Assembly (NCBI GenBank): GCA_944325705.1
Contig: CALVBB010000003.1
Location: forward strand, 1 to 64,000
Direction of reading: 5' to 3'
From: Candidatus Gastranaerophilales bacterium
Lineage (GTDB): Bacteria; Cyanobacteriota; Vampirovibrionia; Gastranaerophilales; Gastranaerophilaceae
Length of the DNA stretch: 64,000 nucleotides
Both the position numbers and the translations under genes were made by a program. Shown piece by piece: positions 8,649 to 17,002 of this stretch. How positions within the stretch are numbered: the stretch's first letter is position 1; every line of letters starts with the position of its first letter. A model generated the notes under the pieces. It made no database searches and was not told the origin of the DNA. It worked only from the letters and a program-made list of their open reading frames with translations.

Positions 8649-9485
8649 ATGAAAACCATTGATATGATTAAATCTCAGACAGGGGGGGGGGGCAGATACA
8701 GTCTAATTGCAGCTCTCGACAATAATTTTAGCCGGAGCAAACTATACAAACTTGACAGGCGCACAGATTTTTTCAAATCTTTTTCCTTTACGGGCGCGTT
8801 CACTCTTGCAGAGGTGCTGATTACCCTTGGCATTATCGGAATTGTTGCGGCGATGACACTGCCTTCAATAGTCGGACACTATAAAAAACAGGAAATTTGT
8901 ACAAGATTACAAAAATTTGCATCAACAATGCAAAACGCGATAAATCGTTCAACTATTGACAACGGCCCCGCAGAATACTGGGAAACTCCGACTGCTCAGG
9001 ATGATGCCAAAGACGAATTTGTCTCAGAATATATAAAAAAATACATTTATCCGTACTTGACCGGTATTAGAATGTGCGATATTAATGATACCGCCTGTAA
9101 AACTATAGGAAAAACCTTGTTTCCAAACAACGCGTCTCAACAACAGCAGTCCATTTACATATTTGAGGACGGCAGTTGTTTTACAATGTTCTTTGGCGGA
9201 GTATCCACAGCCGGCGGCATGGCACACATAATATACGATTACAATTGTATGAAAAAGCCAAATGAATTTGATAAGGACCAGTTTTCTTTTGTAATAAGCT
9301 ACACATTAGGAAAAAGCGCAAGCTTTAAAGCCGGCAGTCGTTCAACATACAATGTAACAGATCGCGATAAATTGCTCGAACTTTGCAAAAACCACACAGC
9401 AACACACAATGGTGGAGGCTGTACAGCTCTTATTGAATATGACGGATGGGAGATAAAGGACGATTATCCATGGATAACACATTAA
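8649..9485 (+). CDS. Prepilin-like protein with poly-G leader, copy C (in frame)
   Basis: 278 aa. It starts at an ATG directly behind AAGGAGG. The first codons encode [11 protein letters not shown], then an 11-G tract gives GGGG, then a long leader to residue ~50 before [20 protein letters not shown]. The leader is much longer than usual for a class III prepilin signal. The C-terminal part has paired cysteines, a FEDGSCF turn and the ending [13 protein letters not shown]. With G11 the frame is open; a gain or loss of one G leads to a TAA within 16 codons, so the gene looks phase-variable. The neighbour D is a tandem paralogue in the off state. Confidence 0.85.
   Translation: MKTIDMIKSQTGGGGRYSLIAALDNNFSRSKLYKLDRRTDFFKSFSFTGAFTLAEVLITLGIIGIVAAMTLPSIVGHYKKQEICTRLQKFASTMQNAINRSTIDNGPAEYWETPTAQDDAKDEFVSEYIKKYIYPYLTGIRMCDINDTACKTIGKTLFPNNASQQQQSIYIFEDGSCFTMFFGGVSTAGGMAHIIYDYNCMKKPNEFDKDQFSFVISYTLGKSASFKAGSRSTYNVTDRDKLLELCKNHTATHNGGGCTALIEYDGWEIKDDYPWITH
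8682..8692 (+). repeat. Poly-G tract (G11) in the leader of prepilin C
   Basis: Eleven consecutive G, codons 12-15 of the gene. G11 keeps the prepilin frame; G10 and G12 both hit a TAA soon after. In an AT-rich genome such a run is unusual. Confidence 0.9.
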
Positions 9486-9498
9486 TAAAGGATTAAAG

Positions 9499-9527
9499 TT
9501 GCATATCGACAAATAAAATGTTATAAT
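9499..9527 (+). promoter_or_regulatory. Promoter of the poly-G prepilin D
   Basis: TTGCAT (9499-9504) and TATAAT (9522-9527) are spaced 17 bp apart, and AAAAGGAGGA precedes the ATG at 9547. The layout matches that of prepilin C, so D has its own start signals. Confidence 0.7.
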
Positions 9528-9546
9528 AAAAATAAAAGGAGGAATT

Positions 9547-10286
9547 ATGCAAAGCACAGAAATAGCTTCAAAATCACGTAGGGGGGGGGGGGCTTAACCC
9601 TTAATATCAGAGGGTTTTCAGGTTTTACCCTTGCCGAAATTTTAATTACACTGGGGATAATCGGAGTTGTTGCAGCAATGACACTGCCGGCAATTATTCA
9701 ATCTTATGCAAATTCGGTTGTAGAAACAAGAATGGCAAAATTTTATTCATCCATTAATCAAGCCATCGCCAGAGCAGAAGTTGATTATGGAGATAGAAGA
9801 TACTGGTTTGATGAAAACGCCGGTGTCGGGAGTATTACTAATCCTGATAACGCAAGGCTGGAGTGGTTTAAAAAATATCTGCTCCCATATATGAACGGAG
9901 TTACGTATAAATATTATATGCAAATTCCTATTTTTTATATGCCGGACGGTTCGGCGTTTGCAAGCATAAACGGCGGGGAAGTTAACAGGGACTGGATGTT
10001 CTGGACATCAGATCCTTTAACAAAATGCACAAAATGGAGAACATTAGACGGTTATGATGATATTGGAGTGTGTGCTTTTGCGTTTTATTATTCTCCGGGA
10101 GATGTAATAGAAAAGAACAGAACGTTTGGACTTGAACCATGGAAAGTAAACTGGACAGGCAAAGTTGATGATTTATATGAAAACTGCAAAGATAAAACTT
10201 TGACATATAACCGGCAATGCGGGGCGATCATCCAGATGAACGGCTGGAAAATTCCTAAAGATTATCCATTCAAAGTTCGTTATTAG
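9547..10286 (+). pseudogene. Prepilin-like gene with poly-G leader, copy D (out of frame)
   Basis: From the ATG at 9547 (behind AAGGAGG) the frame reads MQSTEIASKSR, enters a 12-G run and stops at TAA 9595-9597. The prepilin body lies in another frame: [21 protein letters not shown] through to GWKIPKDYPFKVRY at 10286. With 10 or 13 G the two parts join as RRGGGGLTLNIRGFSGFTLAE, giving a 246-residue protein. In the body frame a TAG lies just before the G-run and no ATG precedes the signal helix, so no alternative start rescues it. It is best read as a phase-variable gene caught off; a miscounted homopolymer is the other explanation. Confidence 0.8.
9581..9592 (+). repeat. Poly-G tract (G12) in prepilin D
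   Basis: Twelve consecutive G. This length puts the start codon and the prepilin body in different frames; G10 or G13 would restore one continuous frame. Confidence 0.9.
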
Positions 10287-10631
10287 ACAATCGAATTTTT
10301 CAGCCGTCTGAAATTTAAGTTTCTGATACGTACTGTGAATGTCGATGCCAAGTAATAGTCCGGACTGGTCCGGTGGAAAATTCCTAAAGATTATCCGTTC
10401 AAAGTTCGTTACTAGACAATCGAATTTTCCAGCTGTCTGAAATTTAAGTTTCTGATACGTACTGTGAATGTCGATGCCAAGTAATAGTCCGGACTGGTCC
10501 GGTGGAAAATTCCTAAAGATTATCCGTTCAAAGTTCGTTACTAGACAATCGAATTTTCCAGCTGTCTGAAATTTAAGTTTCTGATACGTACTGCGAATGT
10601 CAATGACTGGAAATGGCCGGACCAGTCCGGA
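10245..10631 (+). repeat. 129-bp tandem repeat, about 2.8 copies, growing from the 3' end of prepilin D
   Basis: Copies start at 10245, 10374 and 10503, exactly 129 bp apart. Each begins with the codons for the last 13 residues of prepilin D (W-K-I-P-K-D-Y-P-F...) plus its stop and downstream DNA. Copies 1 and 2 carry CCGGAC-TG-GTCCGG; at the end of the third, CCGGAC-CA-GTCCGG appears in inverted form where the copy diverges after ~10604. The rest of the gene-free stretch up to 10752 is AT-rich and shows no other feature. Confidence 0.9.
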
Positions 10632-10752
10632 TGCTACATATCAAATTGCTTAATAATCCTGTAAAGAATCTGTTTTTTATCGTAAGGCAAATTTTTTACA
10701 ATCTCAATAGTTATAATAATAATTAGAACTAGAGATTTAATGAGGTTTTATA

Positions 10753-10952
10753 ATGTTTACAGCAAGAAACAAAGGATTTACACTCGCAGAAGTTTTAATT
10801 ACGCTCGGAATAATAGGAGTTGTCGCAGCAACAAATTAACCAGAACAGACGCCGTCTATGCCTACAACGCCGTCCAGAGAGGACGCTGGTGTACCACCTT
10901 AATTATGAGCGACGGCTGGCAAATAAAACCTGATTATCTCTGGAGCAACTGA
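10753..10952 (+). pseudogene. Prepilin remnant with internal deletion, copy E
   Basis: MFTARNKG followed by [18 protein letters not shown] is intact with a GAGG site upstream, but the frame then meets a TAA at 10837-10839 (28 codons). Directly after, in another frame, lies a prepilin C-terminus: RGRWCTTLIMSDGWQIKPDY, ending LWSN at 10952. The middle ~170 codons are missing. Either a deletion joined the two ends or the gene decayed after recombination with its tandem neighbours. The last 19 bp overlap the convergent nagA. Confidence 0.85.
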
Positions 10953-11881
10953 CAAACATTAAAATCCTCATCCCATTCAATTTCGCCAAACGGTTCAATA
11001 TTATGGTAATTATAAGGATTATCAATGTATTGGGGGTTGAAAAGCCCGACAGAAGCAAGTCTGTGCATAATTTCAGGAAGAAGTACCGTACTTCCAGCAA
11101 TTGTACCGTCCTTTGAGGTCGCACGCTTTCCGTCATAGTATACTTTTTCGTCAGCAAAGACAAACTCTTTTAAATCACTATGAGTACATGGCAGGCAATC
11201 ACTTACAAGAATAACCTTATCCGCAGGCTTGCATTTAAAAAAGAGCCTCAAAGCATCATCCGACACATGAACACCGTCTGCAATAATTTCAGAATAAATA
11301 TTATCACTAATCAATGCAGAAAGTGCCGTAGATTTTCCGCGATGAGAAATTCCCTCCATAGCATTAAAAGTATGTGTTGTTCCGCTGCAGCCCGACAAAT
11401 CTCCGCCGACACAGTGCCCCGCCTGAACCTTTACCCCTTTTTCAGCAAGATAATCAGCTAAACTTTCCTGCGGCTCCTCAAAAGATGCGACCTGTGAAGA
11501 AATTGAGGGAATTAGTTCCGGAGCAAGTGTTACAATTTTTATGAAATCATCTTCAAGAAGTTTATAATTTTCAACCGATGGTGTCAAAAAATGCGCAGGA
11601 TTATGAATTCCTTTTTTCTTTTCATTAATAAAAATTCCTTCAAGATGAACCCCGAGAATCTTTGCCATTCCCTCGGACTGTTTTGAGGCGGCTTCTTTAA
11701 TAACGGAAACCGCACGATTTATATTTTCAACACTATCAGTCACGAGTGTAGGGAAAATTCCGCCGATACCGTATTTCAAGATTGCTTTTGACAAATACAA
11801 GACATCATCAACGGAGGCTTTATTAAAATCAACACCGAATGCACCATGAAAATGCTGTTCAATCAATAGTCTTGTTCTCAT
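10934..11881 (-). CDS. nagA: N-acetylglucosamine-6-phosphate deacetylase, shortened
   Basis: Deacetylates GlcNAc-6-phosphate to glucosamine-6-phosphate, feeding amino sugars from wall turnover back to metabolism. Family motifs are seen in order: QHFHGAFGVDF, ILGVHLEGIFI (metal-binding Glu), VKVQAGHC, THTFNAM, IADGVHV and ILVSDCLPCT (catalytic Asp). The chain is 315 aa against roughly 380 for the family: it starts at the HxH motif, so the N-terminal half of the small beta domain is missing, and the C-terminus is short. It sits beside murE and ftsI; murQ elsewhere in the window fits a recycling route. Confidence 0.85.
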   Translation of the reverse strand: MRTRLLIEQHFHGAFGVDFNKASVDDVLYLSKAILKYGIGGIFPTLVTDSVENINRAVSVIKEAASKQSEGMAKILGVHLEGIFINEKKKGIHNPAHFLTPSVENYKLLEDDFIKIVTLAPELIPSISSQVASFEEPQESLADYLAEKGVKVQAGHCVGGDLSGCSGTTHTFNAMEGISHRGKSTALSALISDNIYSEIIADGVHVSDDALRLFFKCKPADKVILVSDCLPCTHSDLKEFVFADEKVYYDGKRATSKDGTIAGSTVLLPEIMHRLASVGLFNPQYIDNPYNYHNIEPFGEIEWDEDFNVCQLLQR

Positions 11882-11888
11882 TATAAAA

Positions 11889-11934
11889 AACCCCTCACCC
11901 TCAATCCCTCTCCCACAAGGGGCGAGGGAAGCAT
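11889..11934. repeat. Dispersed C/G-rich repeat between nagA and murE
   Basis: The sequence begins aacccctcaccctcaatc and ends ggggcgagggaagcat, with a ccctc/gaggg hairpin. A nearly identical copy (about five mismatches over 46 bp) lies inside murE at 12553-12598. Confidence 0.75.
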
Positions 11935-11936
11935 TT

Positions 11937-13493
11937 TTATATTACACTGCCTTCAAAAACTTTTCTGGCTTCTTCTCTGTCATCAAAATGGATTGTACGG
12001 TCTTTTAATATCTGGTAATCCTCGTGCCCTTTTCCTGCAATAACAACAACATCATTGTTGCCGGCAATGGTTTTTAATAACGCAATCGCATGACCTCTGT
12101 CAGGTTCAACAGTAACTTTATCAGGATTTGTAGATTTCAGACCTGCAATAATATCGGTAATTATAGTTTGCGGATCCTCACTTCTCGGATTATCGCTTGT
12201 GATAACGATTTTATCCGCGATTTTTTCGGCAATAGCACCCATTTTCGGACGCTTTGTTGCATCTCTGTCGCCGCCGCAGCCAAAAAGACAGATAAGTTTT
12301 CCGTCTTTAGGTGTAATTTCTCTTGCAGAATTAAGGACATTCTCAAGTCCGTCGGGAGTGTGTGCATAATCGACAATAACAAGCGGTTTTTTAGCAACAA
12401 CTTCAAACCTTCCGGCAACCCCTTTTACATTTTCCAGAGCTTTCAGTGCAACACTCAAATCAATACCCATGGCAAGAGCAGCCGTAACTGCAGCAAGAAC
12501 GTTATAAACACTGAACATACCGTTCATGTGAAGGTTTACGGGGAATTTATTCAACCCCTCACCCTCAATCTCTCTCCCATAAGGAGCAAGTGAAGCATAG
12601 TTTACCTCAAGAGTAAATTCCGCACCGTTAAGAGAGAATTTAATATCTTTTGCCACTACATCAGCCTGTTTTTTTACACCGTAAGTAAAAGTTCTTACAC
12701 CTTCCGGCACCGCATTAAGAAACCTTTCAGCATAATTATCATCAGCATTAATTACAGCAAACGGAATTTTCTGGTTTTCATCCCCCTCCTGCGGCATTGA
12801 ATTTGCGAGCCCTCTGAACAGAAGCGCCTTTGCTTCAAAATAATTATCCATCGTAATATGGTAATCCAGATGATCCTGCGTTAAGTTTGTCAGGACTGCT
12901 CCGTCAAACATACATCCTCCGACACGATTTTGTTCAAGCGCATGCGAACTAACTTCCATCACGACATTATCAATCTTTTCAACGTCTTTTATCATCCTTA
13001 AAGTTGCCTGTAATTCAGGCGCCTGTGGAGTTGTGTGCTTTGCGTCGCGGTACTCGCCGCCCGAGGAAAGCTTATAACCGAGAGTTCCGATAAGCGCACA
13101 TTTCTGACCGTTTTCTTCAAAAATTTTCTGGATTAAGTGAGTGACTGTTGTTTTGCCGTTAGTTCCGGTGATGCCTATAAGATTAATCCCTCTTGAAGGA
13201 CTTGAATAAAACCTGTCCGCGATATCTGCAATTTTATGACGTGTTGAGGAAACAACAACCTGCGGGATTTTCTTATCCGCGTCAACCCTTCTTTCCACAA
13301 GCAAAGCAGCAGCACCATTTTCTACTGCATCTTTAGCGTACTTGTGCCCGTCAGTGTATTCTCCTGTAAGGCAGACAAAAATATCACCCTTTTTTGTTGT
13401 TTTAGAATTATATGAAATTCCGGAAATTTCCACATTTTTAAAATTTATCAAGTCTTTGTAGTCCAAATGTTCAATCAATTCATCTAATTTCAT
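11937..13493 (-). CDS. murE: UDP-MurNAc-tripeptide synthetase (meso-DAP adding)
   Basis: Adds the third stem-peptide residue to UDP-MurNAc-L-Ala-D-Glu, using ATP, in the cytoplasm. The 518-residue chain shows GTNGKTT at 110-116, the HTTPQ and NLTQDHLDYH segments, VDYAHTPDG near 375, and DNPR at 434-437, the signature for meso-diaminopimelate rather than lysine. Residues about 299-317 (YASLAPYGREIEGEGLNKF) look like an in-frame insertion derived from a dispersed repeat; homologues go straight from the beta strand to F-x-V-N-L-H. AAGGAG precedes the start. It follows ftsI after 20 bp, as in division/cell-wall clusters. Confidence 0.95.
   Translation of the reverse strand: MKLDELIEHLDYKDLINFKNVEISGISYNSKTTKKGDIFVCLTGEYTDGHKYAKDAVENGAAALLVERRVDADKKIPQVVVSSTRHKIADIADRFYSSPSRGINLIGITGTNGKTTVTHLIQKIFEENGQKCALIGTLGYKLSSGGEYRDAKHTTPQAPELQATLRMIKDVEKIDNVVMEVSSHALEQNRVGGCMFDGAVLTNLTQDHLDYHITMDNYFEAKALLFRGLANSMPQEGDENQKIPFAVINADDNYAERFLNAVPEGVRTFTYGVKKQADVVAKDIKFSLNGAEFTLEVNYASLAPYGREIEGEGLNKFPVNLHMNGMFSVYNVLAAVTAALAMGIDLSVALKALENVKGVAGRFEVVAKKPLVIVDYAHTPDGLENVLNSAREITPKDGKLICLFGCGGDRDATKRPKMGAIAEKIADKIVITSDNPRSEDPQTIITDIIAGLKSTNPDKVTVEPDRGHAIALLKTIAGNNDVVVIAGKGHEDYQILKDRTIHFDDREEARKVFEGSVI
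12553..12598. repeat. Dispersed repeat copy inside murE
   Basis: Close copy of the element at 11889-11934, here translated as part of MurE (residues about 299-315) without disturbing the frame. Confidence 0.75.
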
Positions 13494-13513
13494 TATTATT
13501 TCTCCTTAAAAAA

Positions 13514-15268
13514 CTAATTAACGGTTTTAGACACCGGAACTTTGTCCGGCTTGAGATTTAAAATTCTGGCGACCTGAGTAGTAACCTCGTGGAACACAGG
13601 GCCTGCAACAGTATTTCCCCAGATAGCTCCGACTTTCGCGCTGTCTACCATTACATAAACAAGTATCTGCGGATCTGATGCTGGCAGATAGCCTATTGTT
13701 GAAGTGTACATAAACGGGGTATAGCCTGAGGAATTTTCTTTAGGTTTTCTTGAGGTTCCGGTTTTTGCCGCCACGTTGTATTTATCCATTTTAATTACGG
13801 AGCGTCCATGGTTTACCGCAGAGGCAAGAAGTCTTGTTATTGAATGCGCTGTCTGCGGGGACACAACCTGAGTTCTTTGAACTTTAACAGCTTCTTCCTC
13901 CGGCGAGTATTTTATAACATGTGGGGTAACTCTCACTCCGTGATTAGCCAGAGCCTGAACAGCAGAAATCATCTGCATTGCGGTAACCGAGGTTCCGTAT
14001 CCGTAAGACATTGTTGCATGAATTCCCTGATCCCAGTAGCTGTAATAAGGCAAAAGCCCCGAGGATTCACCCGGCAAATCTATTCCTGTTTTTGATCCGA
14101 AACCGAATTTCTTAAGCATATCATAAAACTCTTTCGGAGTCATTGTACGTGCAATATTTATAGCGCCGATGTTGCTTGAGTGTTCAAAAAGGTATTCCAG
14201 AGAAATATGCCCCGGATAAGGATGCACATCGTAGTCGTAATTTTTTATTTCCCAGTTGCCGATTGTTGTTTTTCCCGTATCGAGAACTGTAGAACTTTCA
14301 TTAATTTTTCCAAGCTCCATTGCACTTGCAACTGTTATGATTTTAAAAGTTGACCCCGGCGGGAAAACATCCGTAAGCGTCCAGTTTTTAATCTGAGCAG
14401 GTGTTGCTTCTCTGTAATTATTCGGATCATAGGAAGGGTAAACCGCGTAGGCAAGAATTTCGCCGTTTTTAGGGTTCATAACAAGAACAGTTCCGCGCAG
14501 AGCCTTCTTTTCCTCAACCATTTTGGCAATTTCTTTTTCGCAAACATGCTGAATGGCAGCGTCAATAGTTAAAGTTACATCCTGCCCTTTCGGGTTTGTT
14601 GCGGTGGCAACCGGATCTGTTGTAAAATCGTATATAATTTTGCCCTTCTGCGTCCGCTGAAACTTAACCTCGTTTTCTACATGCTCAAGTTTATCCTTCG
14701 CGGTGTATTCAACCCCGTTTGCAATATCCGCATCAAAATTATAATACCCGAGAATATGAGCGGCAAGTGTTCCCTGCGGGTACTCCCTTGTGTTTTTTTT
14801 ATCAAGGCTTATTGCCCTTAAGTGCAGCTTTGCAATTTCTTTTGCAGTATTTCTGTCAATATCTTTTTTTACGGCAATAATCTGGCTGGAGCTGTTTAAC
14901 TTTTTTAAAAGCGACTCCTTTGAGGTTTTCAATATAGGTGCAAGCTTTTTGGCGATAACCTCCGGAGAAGATTCGTCCTCATCATAATCAGCACGTCTTG
15001 CAAAAACATTATAAAAAACATTATCAGTCGCAAGTTTTATCCCGTTCCTGTCGTAAATATCCCCGCGGACTGCAAAATTTTGTCCGGCGCGCTGGTTTCT
15101 TGCTTTCACTCTGTACTTTTTAATATCAATTACCTGAATAAAAAACAAATGAATAATCAGTGCAACCGCAAACAGTATAAACAGAATATACAACCAGCTC
15201 AGAACGCCGTCAAATCTTTTCTGGCGTTTATTAACAACACGCTGGTTTTCTGCCCGTCTTTCTCTCAA
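13514..15268 (-). CDS. ftsI: Division transpeptidase, class B penicillin-binding protein
   Basis: Cross-links peptidoglycan at the septum. The 584-residue chain has a cytoplasmic tail, one membrane helix (about 21-46), the pedestal domain beginning RGDIYDRNG, and the transpeptidase domain with all three active-site motifs: S306-T-F-K309, S364-S-N366 and K502-T-G504. There are no PASTA repeats. The start is a TTG with AGGGAGA 8 bp upstream; the nearby ATG frame stops after three codons. The murE-linked position favours FtsI over the elongation enzyme MrdA, which has the same architecture. Confidence 0.9.
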   Translation of the reverse strand: MRERRAENQRVVNKRQKRFDGVLSWLYILFILFAVALIIHLFFIQVIDIKKYRVKARNQRAGQNFAVRGDIYDRNGIKLATDNVFYNVFARRADYDEDESSPEVIAKKLAPILKTSKESLLKKLNSSSQIIAVKKDIDRNTAKEIAKLHLRAISLDKKNTREYPQGTLAAHILGYYNFDADIANGVEYTAKDKLEHVENEVKFQRTQKGKIIYDFTTDPVATATNPKGQDVTLTIDAAIQHVCEKEIAKMVEEKKALRGTVLVMNPKNGEILAYAVYPSYDPNNYREATPAQIKNWTLTDVFPPGSTFKIITVASAMELGKINESSTVLDTGKTTIGNWEIKNYDYDVHPYPGHISLEYLFEHSSNIGAINIARTMTPKEFYDMLKKFGFGSKTGIDLPGESSGLLPYYSYWDQGIHATMSYGYGTSVTAMQMISAVQALANHGVRVTPHVIKYSPEEEAVKVQRTQVVSPQTAHSITRLLASAVNHGRSVIKMDKYNVAAKTGTSRKPKENSSGYTPFMYTSTIGYLPASDPQILVYVMVDSAKVGAIWGNTVAGPVFHEVTTQVARILNLKPDKVPVSKTVN

Positions 15269-15353
15269 TTTATCATCTCCCTGAGCATATTCTATTTTAG
15301 CATAAGCAATTTTAGAAAATATTAAATATTAAATTATCTTAACGCGGTTATGC

Positions 15354-15359
15354 TATAAT
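15354..15359 (+). promoter_or_regulatory. Extended -10 box only 6 bp before the amidase ATG
   Basis: TATGCTATAAT ends 6 bp before the ATG and no ribosome binding site lies between. Transcription would start at or next to the A of the ATG, so the mRNA is probably leaderless. Confidence 0.55.
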
Positions 15360-15365
15360 ATTTTT

Positions 15366-16733
15366 ATGAAACGATTTATTTTAATTTTGGGTTTGTTAAG
15401 TATTTCAGGGAAAGCTTTTGCGCTGGATATAGTATATCCCTCATACAAAGCCGTTACAATCGGGGCAGCCTCAAGTTTTTTCATCGGGTCGGCCGATACT
15501 GAAAAACCTCTTACAATAAACGGAAAAACTGTTCCGGTACACCCGTCGGGGGGATTTGCTTATGTAGTTCCCTTAAACACAGGCAAAAACACTTTTCAGA
15601 TAAAATCCGGCACTGAAGAATTAACTTACACAATAATGAAACCTCCGGCACCGCCTGCTGGGAATTATAAACCGCCTGAATTTAAAGAGTTTGACAATCT
15701 CAAATACGCAGCTGTCACAACCGATCGAGCACCGCTTAGAACAACACCGGAAGATTTTGGAATAAACAGAATTTCACATCTACAGAAAGGCATGCAGCTG
15801 GTGCTTGACGGGGAAAAAGGAAACTTTTACAGGGTAATTCTCGGGAGCAGCAAATCCGGCTGGATATGGAAAGGCAACATTAAACTTGTAGAAAACGGGG
15901 CTTCTCTTGCAGAACTAAAAGGATACGACTACGTTGACACTGACGAATTTTTCATCTTTGTTTTTCATTTTGACCGGATGACACCGTTTGAACTCATTGA
16001 AAGCAGCCCTTTTTTAATAAAGTTCTACAATGTAAAAGATTATCCTGATAACACCTACGTTATGGATTTTCCGGTAGAAAAATCCATGAGAAACGGAAAA
16101 CTTTTAGGTTACAGCGGACAGTTCAGCGGCACTGATTTTATACTTAAAATCAGAAAGCCGCTTATACCTGACGAGAAACAACCTTTAAGAGGTTTAAACA
16201 TAGCAGTTGATGCAGGTCACGGCGGCTCTGAACTCGGGACGACGGGCTGCCTCGGAGACAGAGAAAAAGATGTAATGCTAAAATTTGCAAAAGAACTCGA
16301 GGGGGAACTTAAAAGACGCGGCGCAAACGTTATTATGACAAGAAAAGGCGACACTGCCGAAGGCTTAAATGAAAGAGTTGATTTGGCAAACAGTGAAAAT
16401 GCGCTTCTTTTTATAAGCCTTCACGGCAATGCGCTTCCGGACGGCAAAGACCCGAACGCAAACTGCGGCACAAGCATTTATTACTATTACAATCAGGCAA
16501 AACCGCTTGCGGATGAGATTTTAAAAGAAATGACCTCACAGCTCGGTATGAAAAATGACAGAGTAAGGCAGCAGAGCTTTGCCGTTGTAAGAAACACAAA
16601 CGCACCTAGTATTCTTATTGAAATCGGGTATATGATTAACCCTTCCGACAACGCAAAGATGATAACAAAAGAATTCCAAAAACAAACAGCAAAAGCAATT
16701 GCAGACGGAGTTGAAAATTTCATTAAAAATTAA
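15366..16733 (+). CDS. Secreted N-acetylmuramoyl-L-alanine amidase (Amidase_3)
   Basis: Cleaves the bond between MurNAc and L-Ala in peptidoglycan, typically for daughter-cell separation. A signal peptide covers residues 1-19 (cut near SGKAFA). A beta-rich region follows, with an SH3-like stretch around 115-175 (RAPLRTTP...KSGWIW). The catalytic domain spans about 276-455. Zinc ligands and catalytic residues are visible: H285 (DAGHGG), E300 (GDREKD), H353 (SLHGN) and E418 (LIEIGYM). Length is typical of AmiC-like proteins. Its last 11 bp overlap the convergent HTH gene. Confidence 0.9.
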   Translation: MKRFILILGLLSISGKAFALDIVYPSYKAVTIGAASSFFIGSADTEKPLTINGKTVPVHPSGGFAYVVPLNTGKNTFQIKSGTEELTYTIMKPPAPPAGNYKPPEFKEFDNLKYAAVTTDRAPLRTTPEDFGINRISHLQKGMQLVLDGEKGNFYRVILGSSKSGWIWKGNIKLVENGASLAELKGYDYVDTDEFFIFVFHFDRMTPFELIESSPFLIKFYNVKDYPDNTYVMDFPVEKSMRNGKLLGYSGQFSGTDFILKIRKPLIPDEKQPLRGLNIAVDAGHGGSELGTTGCLGDREKDVMLKFAKELEGELKRRGANVIMTRKGDTAEGLNERVDLANSENALLFISLHGNALPDGKDPNANCGTSIYYYYNQAKPLADEILKEMTSQLGMKNDRVRQQSFAVVRNTNAPSILIEIGYMINPSDNAKMITKEFQKQTAKAIADGVENFIKN

Positions 16734-16950
16734 AATCAAAAAGCTCGCCCATAGTTAAATCTAAAGCATTTGCAATTTTTGCCGCATTATCAATTGTCGG
16801 GAAAAATTTTTCACGCTCTATTGAACTTATTGTTGTACGGTGAACATCTGCTAACTCCGCAAGCTGCTCCTGTGACATCCTGCGCTTTGCTCTTTCTATT
16901 CTAATTTTTTTAGCAAAATTTTCTGCAAGTTTTTCAACATCTATAGCCAT
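16723..16950 (-). CDS. XRE-family HTH regulator
   Basis: 75 aa in total, a single Cro/CI-type domain: KKIRIERAKRRMSQEQLAEL, then ADVHRTTISSIEREKFFPTI, and a C-terminal helix ending MGELFDFNF. The ATG at 16950 is preferred over a TTG at 16974 that overlaps the divergent promoter. Unlike four other HTH genes in the window it has no prepilin partner. Instead it faces a strong promoter (TTGACA/TACAAT) for a short, probably non-coding transcript. Whether it controls that transcript is unknown. Confidence 0.85.
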   Translation of the reverse strand: MAIDVEKLAENFAKKIRIERAKRRMSQEQLAELADVHRTTISSIEREKFFPTIDNAAKIANALDLTMGELFDFNF

Positions 16951-16967
16951 ACGACTATGATAAAGAC

Positions 16968-16996
16968 TTGACAAAATTTATGCTACAGTATACAAT
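16968..16996 (+). promoter_or_regulatory. Strong sigma-70-type promoter for a candidate small RNA
   Basis: TTGACA (16968-16973), a 17-bp spacer, TACAAT (16991-16996): five of six bases match the consensus in the -10 and all six in the -35. It is the best promoter in the window, yet no gene follows on this strand. Confidence 0.75.
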
Positions 16997-17002
16997 CGAT
17001 AT

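Noticed and set aside
10245-10631. CRISPR-like array
   Set aside because: Units are 129 bp and abut without variable spacers; they contain pilin coding sequence.
15548-15553. G6 run in the amidase gene as a switch
   Set aside because: Six G deep inside the coding region is short and not near the start; no evidence of frame change.
16723-16950. Fifth HTH/prepilin pair
   Set aside because: No prepilin lies next to this HTH gene; its divergent neighbour is the candidate small RNA.
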